A stretch of 64,000 nucleotides of DNA from Stenogyne calaminthoides (lineage: Eukaryota > Streptophyta > Magnoliopsida > Lamiales > Lamiaceae). Shown in pieces: positions 33,800 to 44,904 of the stretch (its first letter is position 1; every line of letters starts with the position of its first letter). The notes under the pieces are model-generated. The model was not told where the DNA came from, searched no databases, and worked only from the letters and a program-made list of their open reading frames with translations. The position numbers and the translations under genes were made by a program. The DNA lies in the NCBI GenBank assembly GCA_037126765.1, contig JBBCBC010000002.1, forward strand, positions 18,445,853 through 18,509,852, written 5' to 3'.

Positions 33800-36720
33800 T
33801 CTAGTTACTGCTTGTCGATCTCGATTCCTTTGCTTGTGCAATCGCACCAACGTTGTCTCAATACAAATTTATTAGACAACTAGCACTCAGAACTACCCCT
33901 AGTTCTCTTAAGAACTATAAAATCCAGACAGCCTCCTTGAGGCTTCTGATACAACAATGTACTCAGCTTCGGTTGTTGAATCTACGGTCGTCTCTTTGCT
34001 TGGAACTATTCCAACTGACCGCCCCATCATTGAGAGTAAAACATAACGTGACTGTGATTTGTAATCATCATAGTCGGATTGGAAACTTGTGTCAGCATAA
34101 TCAGTCACTACTAGTTCAGACTGTCCACCATAGACAAGGAAACATTCTTTAGTTCGTCTAAGATACTTCGGAATGGTTTTGACAGCAATCCAGTGAAACT
34201 CACCCGTATTCTGTTGGCATCTACCAGTGATGTTGATAGCGTAGGCCACGTTTAGCCTAGTGCAAGACATGGCGACATGATTGACCCAATTGCATATGCA
34301 TATAGGACATCTTTAATGTGCTTGATATCAGCTTCACTAGAAGGACAATCCTTCTTTGACAGCTTTATCCCATGATTTGCAGATAGAGATCCTCTCTTAG
34401 AGTTCTCCATCGCAAAACGCTTCAACACCTTGTCTACATAGGTGGACTGTGATAGCCCCAACATCCCCTTGGATCTATCCCTGTAGATCATGATCCCTAG
34501 GATGTAGCAGGCTTCACCAAGACTCTTCATCATGAAGGTCTTTAACAACAAATCTTTAATAGACTGCATTAACGGGATATTGTTTCCCAAAATCAATATG
34601 TCATCGACATACACGATTATGAAAACAATATTCTTCTCGCTGCGTTTACAATAAACGCAAGGATCTTCCGAATTTCTGATGAAGTCAAAAGACTTGATAG
34701 CTTCATCAAATCGGATATTCCAACTCCTAGAAGTTTGCTTCAATCCATAAATGGATATCTTTAGTTTGCATACTAGACTAGAATTTGACTTAAATTTAAA
34801 ACCTTCCGGTTGAGTCATAAACACTTCCTTATCAATGTCTCCATTGAGGAAAGCTGTTTTGACATCCATCTGTCAAATAAACATAGTGTGCTGCTATCGC
34901 AAGTAAAATTCGAATGGATTTGATCTTTGCAACTGGTGAGAAGGTCTCGTCATAGTTAATGCCTTCGCGTTGACTATAACCCTTCACTACCAACCTAGCT
35001 TTGTAGGTTTGTACTTTGCCATTTACATTGGTCTTGCTCTTGAAGACCCAATCGCAACATATGGGTCTAACCCCTTCAGGCAACTCAACCAAGTCCCAGA
35101 CTTGATTGGTGTACATCGAGTCCATCTCGGATTTCATGACATCATGCCACTTCCCTGAATCAATATCTGATATTGCTTCAGAATAAGTATTAGGATCGTC
35201 CTTATCGGATATATCCATATTATCGAGTTCCTCCAAGAGGTAACTGTATCTAATGGGCGGATTACGATTCATAATTGACTTACGGAGTTGTGGTTGTGCA
35301 GGTTGTACATTCTAATCGTGAAAATTTTGTGGTGCATCAATTTCATCAATGTCCGGAGAGTCCTCAAGAGCTACACTTTCAGATGTCTATTGGGCGGGAG
35401 TTTGAACTATGTTGTTCTCATTCAGCCCACTTGGAGGTTCTTGCACTGGCAAGCATACTCCAATTACGCTCCCACTGGCTGAAAGACGATCACCTAGTGA
35501 AAGACTCCCACTGTGAAAGTTGCTGAATGCTCCCACTGATTCCTTGTCATGTTGCTTTCACAAGATATCAGTCTCTTTGTTAATTTGTGGTTCTTGAATT
35601 TCTTCAAGTTCTATCAGCTTACGACCTTATTCCTTAAAGACATAGTCTTTTCGAGGAACTTGGTCTGCCTAGAAAAATCACTGATTATTTCTCAGGTAGA
35701 TAGAAGCAATATCCTTTAGTTTTCTTAGGATATTCCATAAAGTAACCATTTTCACCTTTGGATTCCAACTTGTCGGTAAGCATTCTTTTCACAATCACTG
35801 GGCAACCCCATGTTTGATATGTGTAAAAGTTGGTTTCTTGCCACACCATAGTTCATATGGCCTGTGCTCAACCGATTTAGATGGAATCCTATTCAAAATG
35901 TAAATTGAGGTTTGTAACGCGTATCCCATAAGAATGTTGGAAGAGAGAAAAAACTCACCATGGACCTCACCATGTCTAACAGGGTTCGGTTTCTTCTCTC
36001 AGACACACCATTCATCTGAGGTGTTCCGGGAGGAGTCCATTGTGATTGGATTCCATGTAACTTCAAGTAATCAATGAATTCATGGCTAAGGTATTCACCT
36101 CTTCGATCTGATCGAAGAGTCTTGATACTCTTATCAAGTTACTTCTCTACTTTAGCCTTAAACTCTTTGAATTTCTCAAAAGATTCGAACTTGTGTTTCA
36201 TAAGATACACATATCCGTATCTTGAGATATCATCAGTAAAAGTGATGAAGTATCCGAAGTGGCCCCTGGCTAGAGTGGAAAATGGTCCACATACGTCATT
36301 GTGGATCAACTCTAGAACTTCTTTGGCATGCACCCCTTTCCCATAAAAGGTCTATTGATCATCTTGCTCATGAGATAAGATTCACAATCTCCATAAGACT
36401 CACAGTCGAATGGGGTTAAGTAGTCTAACTTTCTTAACCTTGTAATTATTTTCTCGTTTACATGATCAAGTTATACAATGCCATAAGTAAGTCGGGTTTT
36501 CATGATTACTAAGTTTGAGTCTTTTATTTTGTATATTAAGAACATCATATCCACAATGCAACAAATACATATTGCGAGTAATAGAAAGAACTAGATGACA
36601 ATCATTAAGTTCTAATCTAAAACCAAAGGGTAAGTCTAACACATAAGTGGACATGTTTATCTTAATAACAAACATACACATTCTAGTACCAGAAGCACCC
36701 AGTGTCTTCCTTTAGCAACC
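33800..36720 (-). pseudogene. pol of the minus-strand copia element: integrase, reverse transcriptase, RNase H
   Basis: From right to left: zinc-knuckle remnant near 36720-36780; GAG-pre-integrase remnants at 36340-36470; integrase with LELIHNDVCGP and FITFTDDISRYGYVYLM at 36139-36333; the second integrase part at 35700-36135; RT at 34832-35272 (NQVWDLVELPEGVRPICCDW) and 34252-34869 (DVKTAFLNGDIDKEVFM, SIYGLKQTSRSW, and active site IVYVDDILILGN). RNase H is at 33908-34270 and contains the DSTTEAEYI signature. The catalytic residues I can see are kept, but single-base shifts at about 34860 and 35280 and further breaks in integrase prevent a continuous polyprotein. Confidence 0.88.
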
Positions 36721-36790
36721 AGAACCTTATAGTCCTTCTTCCAGTGCCCTCTTCTACTCACAGTAGAGACACACATCCTTGTTTACCCGT

Positions 36791-37250
36791 TCATTCTTTT
36801 GAACACCATCTTAGCGATAGTGAATTCAAAAGGGGCTTGAGCACGTTGTGAAGTTCAGGCATGGTCGCATCCGTCTTATTTATATTGTAGTTCACAATGA
36901 AGCTAAAATATAAATTCGAGAGCAACTGGGGATAGCATAAATGAAAACGTTGGTCTTTTAGCTCAAAGCCTAAATTACCAAGTTTATTAATTAGGCCTAT
37001 CATCTTAAGCACATGAGGTGAAATCTTCTCTTCTTTAGTTAACCGGCATTTGAACAGATCTCTCATCACTTCATAAATCTCAGAACGAGATTCAGAATCA
37101 AAGAGATCCTTCAGATGCTTGAACATTTAGAAGAGACCCATTTTATCATGTTGCCTTAAGCAATTCGGGAGTCATGCCGAGCAACATCCATCACACACTG
37201 AGCCTGGGAAGCATCCTTTTGATGCTTCTTCTGAGCTGCTACGTCAAACG
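36791..37250 (-). pseudogene. gag of the minus-strand copia element, 3' part
   Basis: The frame at 36791-37126 (MFKHLKDLFDSESRSEIYEV, then KISPHVLKMIGLINKLGNLG) is the central Gag (UBN2) region. It is separated from its N-terminus at 39108-39263 by the solo LTR at 37251-39102. Reading is continuous in sense across the insertion when the LTR and one TSD copy are ignored. Confidence 0.8.
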
Positions 37251-39102
37251 TGTTGGGGAATGTTTCGCACAGATCTATTCGGGGTGAATATTTAAATACA
37301 AATTTAATTCATTAATTATTACTAGCATGAATTAATCCTATATTAATTCAAATAATAATTGCAACAACATATCATGCATATAAAAAGCCACGTAAAACCT
37401 ACGACGCGAATCTACAGTTTACGTGAACGCATTTTCTGGACGGGATGGCGGTGTCTTCATCGGACGGACTAACCAAAAGAACTTCCCAAGTATTCCTTAG
37501 CCCTTGCTCGACAATCCGGTGGAAGGATACTCATGAACAATTAACAAAAGGAAAAAATAAACTTTGTTGCACCACTTATGTGGATTTGCTAATATTTCCA
37601 AAGACATGGAATTGTACTTTGGGAATGAACTAATCATCCCCTATTTATAGGAGGAGGGTGAAATCTAAATTTGTGTATTTTTTCAATGTGGGAAAAGACT
37701 TTTCTTGGTCACCAAGAAATCTTGAATATATCCCATATATTCTTTTTCCCATAATTAAAATATTTCACAAAAAATCCACCTCCTCTATTTTATGGAATTT
37801 TCGAAAATATTAGTGTGCAACAATCCAAGATTTGGATCTTCTTGAATTTATGAGATATTTTGTATTTCAAGAAATACATATCTTCCATAATATATTTTCA
37901 AGAAAATCAAGAAAATCTTTCTTGCCCACTATATTTCCAAAATTTCGAAATTTCACTATGTATAACCAAGTGGGAGATTTCTTGAATTTAATGAGACAAT
38001 CTTGTATTCCAAGAATACATATCTTCATTCCATAACAAAATTCAAAGAAAATCTTTCTCCTTTTTATCCATAATTTTAAAAATTTGAGAGGAAATATAAG
38101 CAACAATATTTATTTTATTTTAATCACCTTTTTTTAGGTTATTGGACTATATGTTTGGGCTACTCGGGGGGCCTTTAGGAGAATTAAGATTGGACCTTCT
38201 AATGGATCTTGAATATCTAATATTGAGCCACAATATAATTCAAGCTCATAAATATTAATTAATCACACTACATAATTAATATCAGACTATCCATCTTAAC
38301 CCATATTACGATCAATATGGCTCCCGGTTATTATTTCCCGTGTTTAAGATTATCTAGCCCATTAATTAATTCAAGCCATTTGAAATAGCTTTCCGTTAAT
38401 TAATATTTTTGTCCTTGGTCGAGGAACGGTTCAACATTATTATCCATACCGGAAACTAATTCCACTTGCAAGATTTGGTATGATAAAACTTATGAACCTC
38501 CCAAGGGGGCAAATCAAGCAAGCATTTTGCACATTCGATTCTTCAGATTAAATCTTAGCAATCACATGTGACCAATAATATTGCCCAAGATAAAAAGTAT
38601 TGAATCTCTCTCTGATTCGCTACCCATGATAAGTCAAAGCAATAGTTATCGATCCCACGTGATCCTATTTAAGGGACGAAGGTTAAGAAACAACGAACCA
38701 TCGAGGTCTAATTCTTCCTTGTTCGATTTCAAGAATTTATCCTCCTCAGAGGTCCTATTCAAGAAGCATCATTCATGCACTAGTGTAATCTCTTGGTCAA
38801 GACAAACCAATCGAGCCTTACACCTCAACCTTTTCGCGATGGTTGTTCATTTCCATCTAGGTCGTGAATGGGTACTTTTTTAGTTACAAAGGGATCGTTA
38901 ATTTAATCATTTGTGATCGGGTATCACTAAATTAACTTCAGTGTAACACATACGAATTATTGAACAGTTATGCAGTAAATATATATAACATTCAATCATA
39001 TTTAAAGCATCAGTGATAAACAATTTATTTCATTAAATAAGTCTGAAAATTCAGTTTTGATTATACAAAGTAAAAAGCACACTTTTCAGTATAATCCCAA
39101 CA
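37251..39102 (-). mobile_element. Solo LTR (family A), 1852 bp, inside gag
   Basis: On the plus strand it begins TGTTGGGGAATG and ends TAATCCCAACA. The perfect TSD AAACG is at 37246-37250 and 39103-39107. It is highly similar along its whole length to 31418-33248. Differences include several CTG-to-CG changes, for example 'caatctgagcc' there against 'caatcgagcc' here. Confidence 0.93.
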
Positions 39103-39107
39103 AAACG

Positions 39108-39263
39108 TGGCTGCCTCAGAGTACCAGTTTTAAGGGTAATCGGGATAGACGTGTCCAACACGTACTCAATCTTTTCTTGCCCAAGCACCAAGCACATGTT
39201 TCGGTGCCAGTCCAGAAAATTTGGTCTAGCCAATTTGTTTGTTTCCAAAACACATCTCAATAA
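39108..39263 (-). pseudogene. gag N-terminus of the minus-strand copia element
   Basis: The minus-strand frame contains LETNKLARPNFLDWHRNMCL and VLGQEKIEYVLDTSIP, the conserved Gag start of this plant copia group. It is cut off at the TSD of the solo LTR to its left. Confidence 0.85.
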
Positions 39264-41681
39264 CAGTTATACATTTCAACTAGCCAAGAGAAATAAAATA
39301 AAACGGGAATTAAAACACATAATTCCTATGATCAATATTCAGCAATCAAAATAAACATGGTCTTTCTTTAGTGTTTATTTTGTCTCCATTATTTTCACAT
39401 ACTCAACGACCTCATCGGAAGAAAGTTTTAATTTATATCAGATATAAATTGTAATGGACTAGGATCCACATTCCTACTATCATGATCTCTGCTTTGGCTG
39501 AATATCTCAATAGCATAACTGGTAGGTCTCCAAACCAATTGCAGAAATTGCAATTCCTAGTTGATTAAACCCAGTTTAATCGGATGTCCCTTAACTTTCG
39601 TTTCCCTGCTTTGGCTGGTGAAACAAAGTTAAGTTGGTTTACAACCATCAAGCGGCGACACTACGTGTCCCTATAAAAGTCTCGTTGAATGTAGATCCGA
39701 GCAAAAGACTTTGATCTTAAATACCCATTGGAACGAAATCCCCGGTTTACTTTTAATTTCGATGGAAGACATCGTTTCAATTTAATGAAAAAAACCATAT
39801 TTTAGTGAGGAACGTTTTAAAGGCGGGGTATTAATTATTTAATCGAGATCCAACATGTTAATCTACATCACATTTGAGCAATTATTGGGCGCCGCCTACC
39901 CAAACAATTATAATACGGACGTAAAGTGCGTCAACAAAATTAATAAATAAACAAGTTAAGTTGAACTTTAATAACCCTTTGAAATATTGAATTTTAAATT
40001 CAATTTTACGATTATTAAAATTTTAATAATTAATCTAATTAATTATTTGGTCCAACCATTATCCAATTTTAAATTAATCCATATTAATTTCCAAAATCAG
40101 ATTTTAATTATTTGTTGCTTAGGGGCTCAGGTGCAACTTCCAAAATTGCACGGGAGGGCCTGTCTCAAATCAAATTTGCAAAAAAATGACCCTCTCAAGA
40201 TCATCCCCCAAATTTCACAGATCCAATCCGTAATTCGGGACAACCAACTCCAAAAAACCCAACCAAAATTTTTATCAATTTATAATTAAATTTCGAATTA
40301 ATCTAATTAATTCATCATTCAATAAGTCCAATCAGTAAGCAATCGAAAGAACATGAACACAATGGAATCGAAACCAGCAAAGTTAGACAAGACGGCCAAG
40401 ATGCAAAGCACCACCATCAATAGCGTCGGTTTCAAAGAGTCGTAACAAGCATAAAACGCTTGAGTCTCGATGAACCGCCATCGATGAGTGTCGAACGAAG
40501 TCGACGACGCATTTCCAAAGCACGCGCTTGCTTTCGCGCTTCCGTTGAAGAAAGGACAACCAACACCGCCATCCGGGCATCAAGCTACCGCCGCAGGGGT
40601 CAACAAGAATTTCGCCGAGGCCGGCCATGTTGGCCCTCCGCTGAGATGGATTTGAAGGGCAAAAGCAGGTTGAATCCCAAATTAGAGCGAGGGTTTCGAC
40701 GAATTGGGACGGAAGCCCGCCTCCTCATAATCGACCAATAGGGATGCTCACGGTCCGGAACCGGCGGTTCGTTCAACCCGGCGGTTCCAAAATTTCGGAG
40801 GTGGGCAAGGAACCCAACCGCAATCAAGGTGGTTTCGGTTCGGATTCGATTCCAACCCGGTTCGAGTTCCTTTTTTTTTAATTTTTTAATTTCTTAATTT
40901 TTTGGATCTAAAATACAAAATACAAAAAAAAAACGGCGATTCGCGGTTCCAGAAATGATGGAACCAGAACCGAACCGTGTATCTTACGGTTTCGATTAGG
41001 TTCTTGATTTTTGGATCTAAAATACAAAATAAAAAAAAAAAAATCCGGCGGTTGGCGGTTCGAAATGATGGAACCGACAACCGAACCGTATCTTTACGGT
41101 TTTCGGTTGGTTTAAAACCGTAACCGAGTGGAACCGGTTCCGTTTTTTTAGCATGTCTATCGACCAAACGAAAGCAGACCCTTTTCGCGCGATCGGAATC
41201 CAATCCCGCCGCTTGAGAGAGGTGCCCATCGCCCATTTGGATCTTTGGATGCGCCAGCGTCGAGTTGCGGCGCGCGCTCTTTCCCCCCATCGTCATTGAA
41301 CAAATCAGTCCCGTGTGGCCATCGCAAGACTTGGCGATTCATCGTCGTCTCGAGCGACGCTGTGGGTCGTAGATTTTCAGTCGAGCGGCGTCGAATCGCG
41401 GTGGAGCAGGAGGAAATATTTTGGGTTCTCTGGAAGAAGGGGTGCGAAGAAGACGACCCAAAACAATTGGACCGGTTAAAACCGAATCCCAAGCCTTAAT
41501 AAACAAAATTTGAGCGGATGTCAAAACCTTTATTAATTTCAACTTAATCTGCGTTTTGAATCCCATTGTTTTGTTTACCAGCAACCAATTTCAATTTATC
41601 TAAAGGTTGGTTTAAACAAATCGAAACAAAATTAGGTGCAAACACGCACGAAATCATTAGCAATTAAATCAAGAGTCCGAA
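39264..41681 (-). other. Long untranslated leader of the minus-strand copia element
   Basis: About 2.4 kb lie between the primer site and gag (2.0 kb without the hAT MITE). The first part (40380-40740 and 41160-41500) is unexpectedly CpG- and GC-rich, with short open frames on both strands that have no domain I recognise. The second part (39264-40330) is AT-rich. The GC-rich block may be captured host sequence; this is not proven. Confidence 0.5.
40739..41159. mobile_element. hAT MITE, 421 bp, related to the hAT transposase element at 59-62 kb
   Basis: The left end TAGGGATGCTCACGG and right end inverse TAGACATGCT are flanked by a perfect 8-bp TSD, TCGACCAA (40731-40738 and 41160-41167). Subterminal repeats on 'ggaaccg' and the segment 'ttaattttttggatctaaaa' match, in inverse orientation, 62050-62218. 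It has no coding capacity. It contains an internal near-duplication ('ttggatctaaaatacaaaat' occurs twice). Confidence 0.9.
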
Positions 41682-41693
41682 GCTCTGATACCA
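41682..41693 (-). other. Primer-binding site of the minus-strand copia element
   Basis: On the minus strand this reads TGGTATCAGAGC, one base after the LTR end TTTCAACA. Initiator tRNA-Met type. Confidence 0.9.
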
Positions 41694-41694
41694 C

Positions 41695-42311
41695 TGTTGA
41701 AATTTAGAGGCACGTAAACACGTAATACATGCGCAGCGGAATTAAATAGTTCACCAACAACGAACATATAATTGCATAATTAAATACGTGTAAACATAAA
41801 TAGAAATCTTACAGTAAATTGTACGCATATTTCTCTATTATGGTATCCACGTAATCCCCGTTCACGGACTTGCACAGATTTCCCAACATTGATCTGAGAA
41901 GGAATTTGCTAGGAAAATTCATATTCTAGATTTTATGGAGAAATATGAACAACGTTATTTGTGAATTCCCAAGATCTCATATATATAGGAGATGTCCAGC
42001 TTAAATCTTAAGCTAACCTGATTGGGAAATCTCTATGGATTTAATTCTCATATAATATTCAAACATGCTTGATAATCCTTGATCGGGGCTATTTGAGAAT
42101 CATGCTTAAGTCATCTGAGTTCTCACAACCTCAATGACAGCAATGACTCATGGGAACACTTGCATGAATAAATGCAAATAATCAAACATAATATTCAAAC
42201 AAGTGTATTGTCATACATTAATATTAAGTGAACTATAATATTAAATCAAACTGAATATCATCGAGTATTATGTCCTTACAATAGATTATCTCTAGGACAC
42301 TAACACTAACA
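41695..42311 (-). repeat. 5' LTR of the minus-strand copia element, internally deleted (617 bp)
   Basis: It has the same two ends as the 3' LTR. Sequence jumps near 42030-42075 from the 'gattgggaaat' region to the 'gatccttgatcgg' region that the 3' LTR holds about 1 kb apart. The missing part would include the U3/R region, so this copy probably lost its promoter. Confidence 0.85.
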
Positions 42312-42430
42312 AGACCATTATGTTTATGTTTAACGGTCCAAAGATAGTTATGAAATTCTACGATCATATGTTGATACATTGTTAGTTGGAAAGACAACAA
42401 TGAGAATCTTTTGGTAAAAGCTTCATAAAG
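42312..42430 (+). pseudogene. Decayed copia RT, right half of the copy begun at 28900
   Basis: The plus strand reads DHYVYV, then KDSYEILRSYVDTLLVGK, which matches the copia RT segment with the YVDD active site; here it is YVDT. It directly follows, in protein order, the motif broken off at 30183. Confidence 0.65.
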
Positions 42431-42489
42431 ATCGTTCAAAGAAGTTTACACCCCTAGCCCCCCCTTGTATCTGCCCCTGCAAGCAACTA

Positions 42490-42740
42490 TCTAGTACATC
42501 GATAGTGGATGCTCAAGGCACATGACTGGAAACAAACATCTCCTCAGTTCATACACAGAACAAGAAGGCCCACGCGTGCTCTTTGGTGATGATAACTTTG
42601 GTTTTACCAGAGGATTCAGAACCTTAGAGAATGATGATGTACAGGTTACTGGAGTCTTGTATGTCGATGGTTTAAAGCACAACCTGTTATCGGTTTTGAC
42701 TCAGACGGGATTGATCAATTTAGCCCGTTTCTTAGCGGAA
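42490..42740 (+). pseudogene. Copia protease/GAG-pre-integrase fragment
   Basis: The frame contains HMTGNKHLLSSYTEQEGPRV, then FGDDNFGFTRGFRTLEN and LYVDGLKHNLLSVLTQTG, the conserved stretch from the protease end to the pre-integrase region. It is out of polyprotein order relative to the RT piece just left of it, so it is a separate fragment or a rearrangement. Confidence 0.75.
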
Positions 42741-42759
42741 CTTCTTCATCCGAATTCGA

Positions 42760-44080
42760 CATTCCACGGTACTAGCTTATTTTCGATTATTAGTATTTGT
42801 ATTTCTTATAAGTTTATATTCACTTATTTTAATTTGGCGTTGTTATGTAATTTAAATATATAGAATACATGTATCTTAGTATTAGGCGAAATATGATCAT
42901 GTATTCATATCTAATATGTAATGTATATTTTGTTGTATTTTACGTCATTTCTTGTTGTTAAAAATATGAATTTTTAATATTCATAAAAAATATTAAATTA
43001 CACAAAAAAAGTAAATCTAATTGTAATTATAGTATCAATTACTTGTATAATTATATTTATAAATATAAATAAAATTATATATTGTAAAGTAAAATTAACT
43101 ATTAAATTTTTTAAATTAAATTATAAAGTAGCTCTAATTAAATATAATTATAATTAAACAACAAAGCAACTCTAATTGTAATTGTTGTATCAATTAATTG
43201 TATAATTATATTTATAATATTAATAAAATAATAGATATAGAGTTTAGAATTGTTAATAGTGAAACTCAATATAGAGTTCACTGTTTAAAACTCTATCTCT
43301 AAATTCTAAAATAAAGTACAATTGGAGAAGGAATCGTACTTTATTTTGGAGTTAAACGCATAAATGAAGTACCGCTACAAATGCTTTTAGATTAATTTAT
43401 TATGTTAAATTTATATCATGTCAACTATTTATGAACGAACAAACTATAAATGCCTATCCACCACAATACACACAGTCGAAATTTCCTCCAAAATGTGACT
43501 AAAGCAATGACTGTTTCTCACACCGTTTCCAAAAAAAAATAAAGACTGTTTCTCATAAAACATAAAAACTCAATTGTTACATTAAAAAAATATTATAAAG
43601 TATTGACTAAGAAATTTTTTAAGATAACTATAAAATATCCAACAAAAATAATTTCGTCTTAATAATGAAAATTTTCTATGACTTGTTTACAGATTTTATA
43701 AATTTTAGTAGATAAATAAATTATATCTACAAGCAAATTCCACATTTGTGATTTCCTTAGGTAAATAGATTACCTATAAAAATAATTTTATAAATTACAA
43801 ATGTATAGACAATTTGTTTGTAGGTGATTTATTTGGCTACTAAAATTTATAAATTCGTAGACAATTCATAGACAAACTTCATTATTTAAGGAGAAAAATA
43901 TTTGGCCGAAAAATTCTATTGGCAAAACTCTATTTTGTTGAAGTGTTTCTTAAAAAACTACACCCATTGGCATGTCTTGATATCTCATGAGATTCACAAT
44001 GTTAAATTCCTTTTAAGGTAGCCAGAGATTAAAAATCCATTAATTGGACTCACAGTTCAGCGTATTTATCTATGTAAAAT
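42760..44080. repeat. AT-rich intergenic DNA with a foldback element near 43685-43870
   Basis: There is no coding frame. Inverted arms 'ttttataaattttagtagat' (about 43694) and 'ctactaaaatttataaa' (about 43838), with 'atctacaagcaaatt' facing 'caatttgtttgtaggtg', form a hairpin of about 45 bp per arm. This is probably an old MITE. The rest (42850-43450) is A/T-rich with short direct repeats such as 'ctctaattgtaatt'. Confidence 0.5.
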
Positions 44081-44084
44081 GTTA

Positions 44085-44318
44085 CACCCCTATTCCAGAA
44101 GACTTAGCACATTTACTTTTTACTCGTGTTTTCGCGTGCAAGTTATTTATTAGTATTTCAAATAATAAAATGACTTTAAAGGTGGGGTATGATATTCTTT
44201 ACCCTCCTCTATCATACGCATTTTTTAAAATTATTTTATCATTTCAAATAGTAATAAAAAATTTGCTCGTTAAAACACGAGCGGAACAGTAACTGTGCAA
44301 AGTGTTCCGGAACGGAGG
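44085..44318. mobile_element. Stowaway-like MITE, 234 bp
   Basis: The right end GGAACGGAGG and the more degenerate left end CACCCCTATTCC are inverse relatives of the Stowaway CTCCCTCCGT consensus. TA dinucleotides flank both ends (44083-44084 and 44319-44320). Confidence 0.7.
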
Positions 44319-44904
44319 TAGTATGATATTAATTTAATAAAAAATAATAATATTATTAAATTAATTTTTATAATATTAATGAATTAATTCATTTCATACT
44401 ATAAAACTTGTTCCCAAGAGTCTTTGCGCTTAAAAAATTGGATCTAAAAAAATTTAGGAAAAATTACAACTAGATACAAGATTTGAGTACAAATAATAAT
44501 CAGATACAAAGTGCAAAAATTTAAATTAAAGTACAAATTTTTTCAATTTTTTTGCACTTTTGTGCCTGATTGTAATGTTTTGAGTGATTTGCAGTGAAAT
44601 TTTTTTCCCAAAAATTTAAATAGCATGCAACCTCATGAGTAACATTTTGTATTTGGTAACCACTTGCGGTAAATTTGACTAAAATTTTGAATTGGGTAAA
44701 TTCAGATTACCAATTTTTTTTAAAAAAAATATAGAAATTACATCATTACATGGATCAAATTCAAAAACAGAATTAATTATTGAACCGCAAGGCTTGTCTA
44801 GAAATTAGTTCTATTCCAAAACCCCTTTCTTTCTCTGTCTTCTCTCCAGATTCCGTTTCCCTTCCAATGGCGGAGTACAACAACAACGAGCAGAGCAACC
44901 CACA
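44319..44904 (+). promoter_or_regulatory. Upstream region of the membrane-protein gene
   Basis: AT-rich up to about 44800, then a C/T-rich leader (around 'ccctttctttctctgtcttc') typical of a plant 5' UTR immediately before the coding frame. I see no clear TATA box in a fitting position. Confidence 0.4.

Larger units (their letters stand above)
30184..42311 (-). mobile_element. Ty1-copia element on the minus strand, carrying three later insertions
   Basis: The LTRs start TGTTAGTGTTAGTGTCC (minus strand) and end TTTCAACA. The 5' LTR is 41695-42311, the primer site 41682-41693, and the 3' LTR 30184-33623. Internal order on the minus strand: leader, gag, integrase, RT, RNase H, polypurine tract. 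Removing the two solo LTRs and the hAT MITE leaves about 8 kb. The flanks ctacc (30179-30183) and agacc (42312-42316) are only a 3/5 match, so the TSD has decayed or the boundary is slightly off. The element interrupts an older copia pol in the opposite orientation. Confidence 0.85.

Noticed and set aside
36074..36346. Plus-strand open frame of 90 codons
   Set aside because: It is the shadow of the minus-strand integrase, which carries the family motifs.
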